Positions 55,389 to 64,000 of a DNA stretch of 64,000 nucleotides are shown piece by piece. A program made the position numbers and the translations under genes. This DNA is from Erythrobacter sp. Its GTDB lineage: Bacteria; Pseudomonadota; Alphaproteobacteria; Sphingomonadales; Sphingomonadaceae. The stretch is from the NCBI GenBank assembly GCA_023653115.1, contig JAMNXO010000001.1, positions 496,001 to 560,000 on the forward strand. Reading direction: 5' to 3'. The notes under the pieces are model-generated. The model ran no database searches, was not told where the DNA came from, and worked only from the letters and a program-made list of their open reading frames with translations. The number at the start of each line of letters is the position of its first letter. The first letter of the stretch is position 1.

Positions 55389-56926
55389 TGTCCGTATCCC
55401 GGCTCGCCAGCTACGCGCACAGCCTCGCGCGCGGCAGCGATCAAGGCGCCGGCCTTGGCGCGGCATTCGGCAAGTTCGTAATCAGGCTCGGAATCCGCGA
55501 CGATCCCGGCACCGGCCTGCACATGCATCACCCCGTCCTTCACCACCGCGGTGCGCAAGACGATGCACGAATCGAGGCTGCCATCGGGCGCGAAATAACC
55601 GACCCCGCCAGCATAGGCCCCGCGGGTTTCGGGTTCGAGGCTCGCGATGATCTCGCACGCGCGGATCTTGGGTGCGCCCGAGACCGTGCCCGCCGGAAAG
55701 CCCGCAAACAGCGCATCGAGCGCGTCTTTGGAAGCATCAAGTTCGCCCACCACATTGCTGACGATGTGCATCACGTGGCTGTAGCGTTCGATGGTGAAGC
55801 TGTCGGTCACCGTCACGCTGCCCGCTGTCGCCACCCGGCCGACATCATTGCGCCCCAGATCGAGCAGCATCAGGTGCTCGGCGCGCTCCTTGGGATCGGC
55901 GAGCAGGATGGCTTCGTTGGCAATGTCCTCATCACGCGTTGCGCCGCGCGGGCGGGTGCCGGCGATCGGACGGATGGTGACTTCCGCCTTCCCGTTCGAA
56001 TCGGGACGCACCCGCACCAGAATCTCGGGACTCGATCCCACCAGCGCAAAGCCGGGAAGATCGAGGAAATAGAGGAACGGCGAAGGGTTCACCCGGCGCA
56101 GCGCACGGTAGAGCGAGAGCGGCGGCAGCGGGAAAGGGCAGGTGAAGCGCTGGGCCAACACCACCTGGAAGATGTCGCCGGCAAGGATGTAGTCCTTCGC
56201 CTTCAATGCCATCGCCTTGTAATCCTCGGGCGCGATCACCGGGGCGAGATCGGGCAGGGTATCGGGCAGCGCGGCATGATCGGCGGCAGGTGCAGGCTGG
56301 CCAAGCTGGCTGAGTGCCGCATCGATCCGCTCGCCCGCGCGCTCGACAGCGGCGGCCGGATCAGCCGCCTCCCAGATCGGCGCAATCGCGAACAGCGCAT
56401 TGGTGAGCCCGTCGAACACAAGGATCACCGTCGGCCGCACAAACAGCATATCGGGCAGATCGAGCGGGCTATCGGCCGCGCGCGGCAGGCGCTCGACCAG
56501 GCCGATGGTTTCATAGCCGAGATAGCCGACCAGGCACGCCAGCGCGGGCGGCAGGCCTTCGGGCATCGGATCGATCCGGCAGGTCGCCGCCAATTCGCGC
56601 AGCGCGGTCAGCGCGTCGCTGCCGCAGGGCGCAAAGGCGTCTCGGTTCTGCCGCCATTCGCGGTTGATCTCGGCCTGCGTGCCGCGCGCGCGGAATACCA
56701 AATCGGGATCGAGGCCGAGCAGGCTGTAGCGACCGCGCACCTCGCCGCCTTCGACCGATTCAAGCAGGAAATCGCCGCGCCCGGGCACGATCAGCCGCCG
56801 CGCCGCGCCCACCGGCGTGTCGCTATCGGCAATGATCCGCCGCCACACCAGCGCAGGCCGGCCTTGGGCCAGCAGAGCGGTTGCAGCGGCAGCGTTTTCG
56901 GGCAGACCGGCGGCAGACAGGGTCAC
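55385..56926 (-). CDS. trpE: anthranilate synthase component I
   Basis: Makes anthranilate from chorismate with TrpG. 513 residues from GTG 56926; the ribosome site is weak and no ATG is near. Chorismate-binding core: GDIFQVVLAQRF, PSPFLYFLDLPGFALVGSSPEILVRV, IRPIAGTRPRGATRDED, LLDLGRNDVGRVA, FPAGTVSGAPKIRACEII, RGAYAGGVGYFAPDG, VQAGAGIVADSEPDYE. The feedback-site segment (LLESVEGGEVRGRYSLLG) is present. 17 bases after ppiD; no leader peptide or attenuator was seen in that gap. Confidence 0.96.
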   Translation of the reverse strand: MTLSAAGLPENAAAATALLAQGRPALVWRRIIADSDTPVGAARRLIVPGRGDFLLESVEGGEVRGRYSLLGLDPDLVFRARGTQAEINREWRQNRDAFAPCGSDALTALRELAATCRIDPMPEGLPPALACLVGYLGYETIGLVERLPRAADSPLDLPDMLFVRPTVILVFDGLTNALFAIAPIWEAADPAAAVERAGERIDAALSQLGQPAPAADHAALPDTLPDLAPVIAPEDYKAMALKAKDYILAGDIFQVVLAQRFTCPFPLPPLSLYRALRRVNPSPFLYFLDLPGFALVGSSPEILVRVRPDSNGKAEVTIRPIAGTRPRGATRDEDIANEAILLADPKERAEHLMLLDLGRNDVGRVATAGSVTVTDSFTIERYSHVMHIVSNVVGELDASKDALDALFAGFPAGTVSGAPKIRACEIIASLEPETRGAYAGGVGYFAPDGSLDSCIVLRTAVVKDGVMHVQAGAGIVADSEPDYELAECRAKAGALIAAAREAVRVAGEPGYGQ

Positions 56927-56943
56927 GAGGCGATCACGCGCAC

Positions 56944-58875
56944 TTATTGTTCGCCCGAAAGCTGCTTGCGCACGGCGGCAATCGCCGCATCATTGCGGGT
57001 GGTGCCGAGTTCCTTGCGCATCGCGGCGGCAGCCATGCGGCGATATTCTTCGGTCAGCGTCGGGGCGAGCTGGGCTCGGGTCTGCTGCAGCAGGCCGGGC
57101 TCCTTGTCGATCGGATTGGTGCTGATGTCGTCGAGGCTGACGACATACCAGCCGATATTGCGCGGCCCTTCCAGCAGCTTGACCGAGCCTTCGGCCATGC
57201 TGAACATCAGCACCAGCGGCGGCGGGATGTTGGCGCCGCGCTGGCTCAGTAGCGCGCGGCGCTCCAGATCGATCGGTTCGCGTTCGAATGGCTTGCCCTC
57301 TGCTGCAAGCGCAGCGGACAGATCGGTCTTGCCGCGGGTCTTGGCGATGATCCGCTCGGCGGCGGCGCGGGCCAGCTTGGCCCCCTGCGCGCGGCGCCAG
57401 CCATCCTCGGCCTGCGCCTTGATTTCGGCGAGCGGCGGGGCGGCCGCTTCATCAACGCGGGCGACTTCGAAGATCACGAATTGCTGGCCGGCCACGACTT
57501 CTGCCAGCTGCGGTTCGCTTTCCTCCATCTGGAAGGCGGTGGTCAGCACCGGCACCAATTGCGGCACGATCTGCACTTCGGGGCGACCGAAGGCCTGACC
57601 ATTGGCGAGCAGCGCAGGCGTTGTTTCGACCTTGAGGCCGTATGCCTTGGCGACTTCGGCCATCGCTGTGCCGCTGTCGATCTCGCCTTCGATTTCGGCG
57701 ATCAGATCGGCGGTGGCGGCGCTGCGCTTCTCGCCCGTGAGCTGTTCGGCAATGCTGCCGCGCACATCGGCAAGGCTGCGCGCCGGTGTGCGCTCGATTG
57801 TATCGACCCGCGCGACATACCAGCCAAGCGTGCCCTTGGCCGGATCGACAATCCCGCCCTGGCTCGCCTTGAACGCCTTTTCGGCAAAGGCGAAGCTGGT
57901 GGCGCCCGACATTTCCTCGCGCGTGCGCAGCGGTGCCTGCGAGGCGCTGAACCCGGCCGCTGCTGCTGCGGCTTCAAGCGAGGTTCCGCCGCGCACCTTG
58001 GCAACCAGCGCCTTGGCGGCATCTTCGGTGGGGACGACAAAGGCCGTCACCGAACGGCGCTCGCTCGCTTGATATTGCGCGGCATCGCGCTTGTAACGGG
58101 CGGCGATTTCCGCCTCGGTCGGGGTTGCATTGACCTTGAGCGACCGCTCGCCGAACACCGCAAAGCGCAGCGTGCGGCGTTCCGGGCGGATGAACTGCGC
58201 GCGGTTGGCGGCATACCATTCGGTCAGCTGCGCCGTGGTCGGCGCGGTGGTGGGGGCGTAGGCGGCGCTGGGGATCAGCGCGATTTCGCCGCGCCGCCGC
58301 TCCAGCACCAGCGAGGCATATTGGCGTGCGATTTTCTCGGGCATCTGCGGCGCGATCAGGGCGGGGCGCAGCAGCTGGTCCTCCAGCAGGCCGTTGGCGA
58401 GATCCTTGCGGAACACCGCGTCGGTCAGCCCGCGCTGGCGCAGCGCGGCGAGATAGGTTTTCTCGTCAAACTCGCCAGCGAGCGAACGGAAGGCCTGGAT
58501 TTGCAGGATTTCGCTGTTGATCAGGTTCTCGCCCGCGCGCAGGCCATAGGCGTTGGCATAGCTGCCCACCGCATAGCGATCGATCAGCTGGCGCACGACT
58601 TCATCAAGCGCTCCTGCCTCGATGAACTCGGGCATGGTCAGCACCGGGTTCTGCGCGCGCACCTGATCGAGCGCGTTGTTGGCTGCGGTCACCAGTTCGG
58701 AATTGGGGATCGGCTCGTCGCCCACCACCGCGACATTCTCGCTGCCCGAGACCCCGCCGACGCTGGTGCCCGAAATGTCCGCCGCGACAAAGGCCAGCGC
58801 CATCAGCACCAGAAAGCCGAGGAAAATCGGCAGGCCGATCTTGGACTGGAAGAAACGGCGGAAGAAGGTGAGCAT
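56944..58875 (-). CDS. ppiD: peptidyl-prolyl cis-trans isomerase D-like periplasmic chaperone
   Basis: Inner-membrane-anchored folding factor near the Sec translocon. 643 residues from ATG 58875. Short cytoplasmic start (MLTFFRRFFQSKIGLPIF), one transmembrane helix (about 14-34), SurA-N-like helical region (about 45-225), a degenerate parvulin domain in the middle (RRSVTAFVVPTEDAAKAL...SFAFAEKAFKASQGGIVDPAKGTLGWYVARV), then a second parvulin-like or C-terminal chaperone part. First gene of the minus-strand trp run. Confidence 0.88.
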   Translation of the reverse strand: MLTFFRRFFQSKIGLPIFLGFLVLMALAFVAADISGTSVGGVSGSENVAVVGDEPIPNSELVTAANNALDQVRAQNPVLTMPEFIEAGALDEVVRQLIDRYAVGSYANAYGLRAGENLINSEILQIQAFRSLAGEFDEKTYLAALRQRGLTDAVFRKDLANGLLEDQLLRPALIAPQMPEKIARQYASLVLERRRGEIALIPSAAYAPTTAPTTAQLTEWYAANRAQFIRPERRTLRFAVFGERSLKVNATPTEAEIAARYKRDAAQYQASERRSVTAFVVPTEDAAKALVAKVRGGTSLEAAAAAAGFSASQAPLRTREEMSGATSFAFAEKAFKASQGGIVDPAKGTLGWYVARVDTIERTPARSLADVRGSIAEQLTGEKRSAATADLIAEIEGEIDSGTAMAEVAKAYGLKVETTPALLANGQAFGRPEVQIVPQLVPVLTTAFQMEESEPQLAEVVAGQQFVIFEVARVDEAAAPPLAEIKAQAEDGWRRAQGAKLARAAAERIIAKTRGKTDLSAALAAEGKPFEREPIDLERRALLSQRGANIPPPLVLMFSMAEGSVKLLEGPRNIGWYVVSLDDISTNPIDKEPGLLQQTRAQLAPTLTEEYRRMAAAAMRKELGTTRNDAAIAAVRKQLSGEQ

Positions 58876-59127
58876 TGCTGGCGAAACCCCGGCGGAAAAA
58901 ACGATCTGCAGGCAAGGGCATGGCTTGCCCTGACCACGCCCGAGCAAATCCGGCGCGAGCGCGCTTTATCGGCCCTGAGACCGCGCGGCAACAGGTCTGC
59001 GGGGCTTTTGTTGATTGTTGCGTGGCGCTTTTGACTGTGCGGGCTTCCTCGGCTAGCGGACGCGGCCCCGCAGGCCTAAAGCCGTCGGGGAATCGCCTTT
59101 CCCTCTCTCAAGGTGCAGGACAAACCC

Positions 59128-59901
59128 ATGGCTCGCCGGCCCTACATCGTCGGAAACTGGAAGATGCACGGCACACGCGCGATGCTTTCCGAAGCGCGCG
59201 CGATTGACCGTGCTGCCCAGCGGCACATGAAAGTCGAGGTCGCACTCGCGCCGCCCTTCACGCTGATCCACCCGATTCACCGCGAGGCCGAGCAGATCTC
59301 GGTCGGTGCGCAGGATTGTCACCACGCCGATGGCGGCGCGCATACCGGCGACATTTCCGCCGCGATGGTGGCTGATGCCGGGGCCAAGTTCGTGATCCTC
59401 GGCCATTCGGAACGCCGCACCGGGCATGGCGAAAGCGATGCGCTGGTGCGCGCCAAGGCGGCAGCGGCGCTGGCGGCCGGTCTGCGCATTATCATGTGCT
59501 GCGGCGAAAGCGGGGAAACCCGCGAATCGGGCCGCGCGGTCGCCTTCATCAAGAAGCAGCTCAAGGCCTCGCTGCCCGCGCCCGCCGATGCGCCGGCAGA
59601 TCTCGCCGAGCGCATCACGGTCGCTTACGAGCCGATCTGGGCGATCGGCACCGGCACCGCAGCCACCACCGCCGATATCGGCGAGATGCACGGGGTGATC
59701 CGCCAGTTGCTGGTCGAACTCTATGGCGAGGAACAGGGCCGCGAGGTGCGGATCATCTATGGCGGCTCGGTCAAGCCTGACAACGCTGCTGAAATCTTCG
59801 CCGTGCCCGAAGTGAGCGGGGCGCTGGTGGGCGGGGCGAGCCTGACGGCGGACAGCTTCATGGGCATCGCGCTCGCGGCGGGCGAACCGTCCGACCACTA
59901 A
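59128..59901 (+). CDS. tpiA: triosephosphate isomerase
   Basis: Interconverts dihydroxyacetone phosphate and glyceraldehyde 3-phosphate. 257 residues from ATG 59128 (GCAGGA 7 bases upstream; the GTG at 59113 is rejected). Asn10 and Lys12 in VGNWKMHGT, His93 in LGHSERR, Glu168 in AYEPIWAIGTG, phosphate loop IIYGGSVKPDN. Divergent from ppiD over a 252-bp region with no other gene. Confidence 0.96.
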   Translation: MARRPYIVGNWKMHGTRAMLSEARAIDRAAQRHMKVEVALAPPFTLIHPIHREAEQISVGAQDCHHADGGAHTGDISAAMVADAGAKFVILGHSERRTGHGESDALVRAKAAAALAAGLRIIMCCGESGETRESGRAVAFIKKQLKASLPAPADAPADLAERITVAYEPIWAIGTGTAATTADIGEMHGVIRQLLVELYGEEQGREVRIIYGGSVKPDNAAEIFAVPEVSGALVGGASLTADSFMGIALAAGEPSDH

Positions 59902-60012
59902 CCCAGCGCGTCCGGGCAGGCCCCCGGCGCACTTGCCGATTCCCACCGGGAAGCCTACATGGCGCCCACGTTACAAGCCGGGCGGGTTTCGCCCTTCGCA
60001 AGAGATTCGTTC

Positions 60013-60402
60013 ATGTCGCTGTTCATCTTCCTTTCCGTGATTCAGGCTCTGGTGGCCGCAGCGCTGGTTGGCGTGGTGCTGATGCAGCGCTCCGAAGGCG
60101 GTGGTCTGGGCATCGGCGGCAGCCCGTCGGGCGCGTTCGGTGCGCGCGGGGCGGCGGACTTCCTGACCCGCGCGACCAAGTGGCTGGCGATTGCCTTCGT
60201 CTCGCTCTCGATCGTGCTGGCGGCACTCGCCGTGCGCGAAAGCCGGGTGGGCGATGTGACATCGACGCTCGAACGCGCCAACGGTTCGCCGGCCGCGCCC
60301 GCGCCCGATCTGCTGGCCGAGCCGGCCGCCCCTGCCGCTGCCGCTCCGGCTGAAGCGGCTCCGGCTGCTCCCGCCCCTGCGCAAGAGGCGCCCGCCGAGT
60401 AA
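60013..60402 (+). CDS. secG: preprotein translocase subunit SecG
   Basis: Membrane subunit of SecYEG. 129 residues from ATG 60013. Two helices (FIFLSVIQALVAAALVGVVLMQ; WLAIAFVSLSIVLAALAV) with the conserved RSEGGGLGIGGSPSGAFGARGAADFLTR loop between. A 45-residue Ala/Pro/Glu-rich tail follows, common in alphaproteobacterial SecG. Between tpiA and pyrG, the usual order. Confidence 0.93.
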   Translation: MSLFIFLSVIQALVAAALVGVVLMQRSEGGGLGIGGSPSGAFGARGAADFLTRATKWLAIAFVSLSIVLAALAVRESRVGDVTSTLERANGSPAAPAPDLLAEPAAPAAAAPAEAAPAAPAPAQEAPAE

Positions 60403-60408
60403 GCCTGT

Positions 60409-60429
60409 CGCGGCCGCACCCCGGCCGCG
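60409..60429 (+). terminator. GC-rich hairpin after secG
   Basis: CGCGGCCG (60409-60416) pairs perfectly with CGGCCGCG (60422-60429) around a 5-base loop, starting 6 bases after the secG stop and followed by CATTAATTT. The T-run is imperfect, so termination may be partial, allowing some read-through to pyrG. Confidence 0.45.
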
Positions 60430-60509
60430 CATTAATTTGCCACAGGTCTGTGGATGGTCGCGCAATGGCGCGCGCAATTCGCTTGCCCCGAATCCCTCTC
60501 GCTGCTTAA

Positions 60510-62159
<1,650 letters not shown>

Positions 62160-62240
62160 GATTTTTGCAGCAGGCCGGTGCCGCCAGTGCGCAGGCAGGG
62201 GAAGGTTTTTCCGCGTCCCCAAGCGACCTGCACCGTTTTG

Positions 62241-62285
62241 TTACAAACGTTTGCTTGGCGTTGTCGCGTCCTTACAAGTTTGTAA
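62241..62285. promoter_or_regulatory. pair of AT-rich palindromes downstream of pyrG
   Basis: TTACAAACGTTTG (62241-62253, containing CAAACGTTTG) and TTACAAGTTTGTAA (62272-62285) share the half-site TTACAA and stand out in G+C-rich DNA. They look like a tandem operator or promoter region, yet no plus-strand protein gene follows until grxC at 63188. The only thing directly downstream is the structured stretch 62286-62527. Confidence 0.4.
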
Positions 62286-62527
62286 GTTAGCGCTTGCACG
62301 GCATTGCAGTTCCGCATTAGACCCAAGGTCGAAGAGAGGACTTCGGAAGGATCGCAAGGCGTAAGAGCCAGCGTTCCGGAATGTCGTCAAGGCAAGCCGG
62401 GCCCTTCTGAAGGTCTTCGTAAGGTCACAAGCTTGCTGCGTTTTGTCCGTCTTCTGCGACCCGGACGGATAGGATAAGGCAAGGCGGCGTAAGCCGCGGG
62501 GGCGGATTGCAAAATCCGCCCCCACTA
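62286..62527 (+). ncRNA. candidate structured non-coding RNA
   Basis: There is no ORF of note in 62160-62551. This part contains ordered hairpins on the plus strand: TCCGTC/GACGGA around 62447-62470; GCGGC-GTAA-GCCGC (62484-62497); and an 11-bp perfect stem with a GCAA loop (62498-62523). Both latter loops are GNRA tetraloops, a hallmark of stable RNA. A repeated GGCGTAAG-like element also occurs (AAGGCGTAAG, GTAAGG, CGGCGTAAGCC). A promoter-like TTGCAC-17-TTAGAC lies near 62294-62322. No T-run follows, so it may be a processed RNA or an unknown class. I do not recognise it as 6S, tmRNA, RNase P or SRP RNA. Confidence 0.35.
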
Positions 62528-62551
62528 ACTCCCCCATAACGTCGGCTAAAA

Positions 62552-63037
62552 TCAGGCCGCGCTGGCAGCCTTGTCATCGCCGTCGCCTTCAATCGGCACA
62601 GCGGTAAGGCGCGCGGCGCCGTTGATCGCGATCTTCTTGGGCTTCATCGCTTCGGGCACTTCGCGCACCAGATCGATGGTCAGCAGCCCATCAGCCAGAT
62701 CGGCGTTCTCGACCCGCACGAAATCGGCCAGTTCAAAGCGGCGCTCGAACCCGCGATTGGCGATGCCGACATGGATCAGTTCCGAGCCATCGGCGAATTC
62801 CTCGCGCTTGCGGCCCTGCACCACCAGCAGGTTCTGCTGCGCGGTGATGTCGATATCCTGCGGGCGGAAACCGGCCACTGCGAGCGTTATGCGGTAATTG
62901 TCTTCACCGCTGCGGGAGATGTTGAAGGGGGGATAATTGTCGCCGGCGTTGAGGCGCGCCTGGTTTTCGAGCAGGTCGAACAGGCGATCAAAACCCACAG
63001 TGCTGCGGCGATAGGGGGTGAAATCGAAACGTGACAT
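62552..63037 (-). CDS. small heat-shock protein Hsp20 (IbpA-type)
   Basis: ATP-independent holdase that binds unfolding proteins. 161 residues. Short N-terminus with STVGFDRLFDLLENQ, alpha-crystallin domain (about 37-130) with YRITLAVAGFRPQDIDI, GFERRFELADFVRVENADLADGLLTIDLVREVPE, and a C-terminal tail. The GVGFDRLF-type start marks the IbpA/class A bacterial group. Its leader looks like a ROSE RNA thermometer and its promoter like an RpoH site. Confidence 0.93.
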   Translation of the reverse strand: MSRFDFTPYRRSTVGFDRLFDLLENQARLNAGDNYPPFNISRSGEDNYRITLAVAGFRPQDIDITAQQNLLVVQGRKREEFADGSELIHVGIANRGFERRFELADFVRVENADLADGLLTIDLVREVPEAMKPKKIAINGAARLTAVPIEGDGDDKAASAA

Positions 63038-63145
63038 AGTCGCAAATCCTCACATTGGAGCAATCTGGTTCGGATGCAGGCCTGCCGGATGCAGCACCTG
63101 CCTGTTGCCATCGCGCTCCCCGAGACTGGCGGAACGCGGCAACAG
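63038..63145 (-). promoter_or_regulatory. ROSE-like RNA thermometer in the hsp20 leader
   Basis: On the minus strand the last 34 bases before the hsp20 ATG contain ATTGCTCC, then GAGGATTTG, then ACT-ATG. This closely parallels the 3' end of known rhizobial ROSE elements, in which a UUGCU-type strand masks the AGGA ribosome site. Further upstream CCTGTTGCC pairs with GGCAACAGG, and GCAGGCCTGC forms another hairpin, giving the expected multi-hairpin leader of about 105 nt. Heating would melt the last hairpin and allow translation. Confidence 0.72.
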
Positions 63146-63148
63146 GCT

Positions 63149-63178
63149 CTATCTGGTTTGTGTCACCACGGTTTCAAG
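63149..63178 (-). promoter_or_regulatory. RpoH (sigma-32)-type promoter of hsp20
   Basis: Minus strand: CTTGAAAC (63178-63171), 14 bases, then CCAGATAG (63156-63149). The -35 matches the heat-shock consensus exactly; the -10 is partial. A start near 63142 would give the ROSE-sized leader. The -35 overlaps the ribosome site region of the divergent grxC gene. Confidence 0.65.
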
Positions 63179-63187
63179 AGGATCGCA

Positions 63188-63451
63188 ATGGCTCAGCCGC
63201 AGATCGATATTTACACCAAGTTCGCCTGCCCGTTCTGCGTGCGCGCCAAGCGGCTGCTGGCGGAAAAGGGCGCGTCCTTCACCGAATATGACATCACCAT
63301 GGGCGGGGCCAAGCGCGACGAGATGCTGGCGCGCGCACCCAACGCGATGACCGTGCCGCAGATATTCATCGGCGAGACCCATGTGGGCGGATCGGACGAT
63401 CTGGCCGCGCTTGAACGGGCGGGCAAGCTCGACGCCTTGCTGGCCGGCTGA
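63188..63451 (+). CDS. grxC: glutaredoxin 3
   Basis: Dithiol glutaredoxin of 87 residues from ATG 63188 (AAGAGGA upstream). Redox motif CPFC (Cys14, Cys17) in YTKFACPFCVRAKRLL; glutathione site TVPQIFIGETHVGGSDDL. Reduces disulfides with glutathione. TGATG overlap with the nitrilase-family gene, an arrangement conserved in alphaproteobacteria. Confidence 0.96.
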   Translation: MAQPQIDIYTKFACPFCVRAKRLLAEKGASFTEYDITMGGAKRDEMLARAPNAMTVPQIFIGETHVGGSDDLAALERAGKLDALLAG

Positions 63452-64000
63452 TGCCGAGAATTGCGGTCCTCCAGATGTGTTCGGGAATCGATCCCGCAGC
63501 GAACCTTCGGGTCATAGAGGATGCTGCAAAGCGCGCGGCGAAAGAAGGCGCGCTGGTGCTGTTCACACCCGAAATGTCGCTGCTGCTCGATCGCAACCGC
63601 GAACGCGCTGGAGCATGGATCTCGTCAGACGGGCCGCAGGAGGTGTGCGAGGAATTGTCAGTTATCGCCGCCAAACAGCACCTCGATATTGCTGTCGGAT
63701 CAATGCCGGTGGTGAGCCAAAGCGGCAAATGGGCTAATCGTGCGCATTACTTCCGGCCTGACCTCGGACCACCGGTCACTTACGACAAGATGCATATGTT
63801 CGACGTCGATCTGGCAAGCGGCGAGAGTTGGCGCGAGAGCAACGCTTATGAGGCAGGCCGCGACGTGGTGACGGTGGAGGATACACCGCTCGGCCGCCTG
63901 GGCCTGACGATCTGCTACGATCTGCGCTTCCCGGCGCTGTTCGGCGAACTCGGCAACCGGCGCTGCGACGTGATCGCGGTGCCCGCAGCCTTCACCAAGC
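63451..64000 (+). CDS. carbon-nitrogen hydrolase (nitrilase family, Nit2/omega-amidase-like), 3' end missing
   Basis: The frame is open from ATG 63451 to the window end (183 codons). The Cys-Glu-Lys triad is visible: Glu41 in FTPEMSLL, Lys113 in YDKMHMFDVD, Cys155 in LTICYDLRFP. The KMHMFDVD and CYDLRFP forms match Nit1/Nit2-type enzymes that hydrolyse omega-amides such as alpha-ketoglutaramate or deaminated glutathione; pairing with grxC fits a deaminated-glutathione amidase role (inference). Truncated by the window, not by mutation. Confidence 0.88.
   Translation, partial: MPRIAVLQMCSGIDPAANLRVIEDAAKRAAKEGALVLFTPEMSLLLDRNRERAGAWISSDGPQEVCEELSVIAAKQHLDIAVGSMPVVSQSGKWANRAHYFRPDLGPPVTYDKMHMFDVDLASGESWRESNAYEAGRDVVTVEDTPLGRLGLTICYDLRFPALFGELGNRRCDVIAVPAAFTK

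Noticed and set aside
62160-62551. Known housekeeping RNA (6S, tmRNA, SRP RNA, RNase P RNA) after pyrG
   Set aside because: None of their conserved cores (for example the SRP GGAAG tetraloop context or RNase P GAGGAAAGTCC) could be seen; kept only as an unnamed candidate.

Overview
This window is a dense, high-GC (visibly mid-60s percent) stretch of a bacterial chromosome. It most likely comes from an alphaproteobacterium of the Sphingomonadales, close to the Erythrobacteraceae. The reasons are: RNase E with a long acidic/RG insertion in its S1 domain; a complete nuoA-N operon with small extra ORFs; a LexA box of the alphaproteobacterial GAAC-N7-GAAC type; the gene order (ppiD)-trpE-trpG-trpD-trpC-moaC-moeA-lexA with comEC-gltX-gltA next to it; and an inverted repeat of the kind scattered through sphingomonad genomes. 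I place it from gene content only; no database was searched. No rRNA, tRNA, CRISPR array, prophage or insertion sequence was seen.

Layout. 0-18 kb is housekeeping and metabolism: a PLP enzyme cut by the window edge, a methyltransferase, rne (minus strand), a cell-wall amidase and PBP1A, a periplasmic peroxiredoxin, prfB, a lipoprotein with a methyltransferase fold, a nitronate monooxygenase-like protein, a 2-hydroxyacid dehydrogenase, an SH3 protein, a thiolase, a coniferyl-aldehyde-type dehydrogenase and a secreted beta-propeller-like protein. 18.3-34 kb is the complex I operon nuoA-N in canonical order, with four extra small ORFs between nuoD and nuoF and between nuoH and nuoI. It runs on without a break into birA, coaX, the RNase J gene and a DUF1467 gene.

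37.5-44.3 kb is the least familiar part. A large membrane-anchored coiled-coil protein on the minus strand faces four plus-strand genes: an Hpt-like protein lacking the phosphoacceptor histidine, a degenerate nucleotidyltransferase-like membrane protein, an unrecognised 306-residue protein, and a histidine-kinase-like protein lacking its phosphoacceptor histidine. This is my main candidate for an undescribed (non-canonical phosphorelay or scaffold) system.

44.3-59 kb holds gltA, gltX, comEC, lexA, moeA, moaC and a tightly overlapping trp cluster that contains a lipoprotein of the phosphodiester glycosidase family, all downstream of ppiD. 59-64 kb holds tpiA, secG, pyrG, a structured non-coding stretch, an hsp20 gene whose leader looks like a ROSE RNA thermometer under an RpoH-type promoter, grxC, and a nitrilase-family gene cut by the window end.

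Many genes are joined by 4-bp ATGA/GTGA overlaps, so translational coupling is the dominant operon logic here. TTG starts are fairly frequent (nmo, birA, rnj, gltA, trpC).
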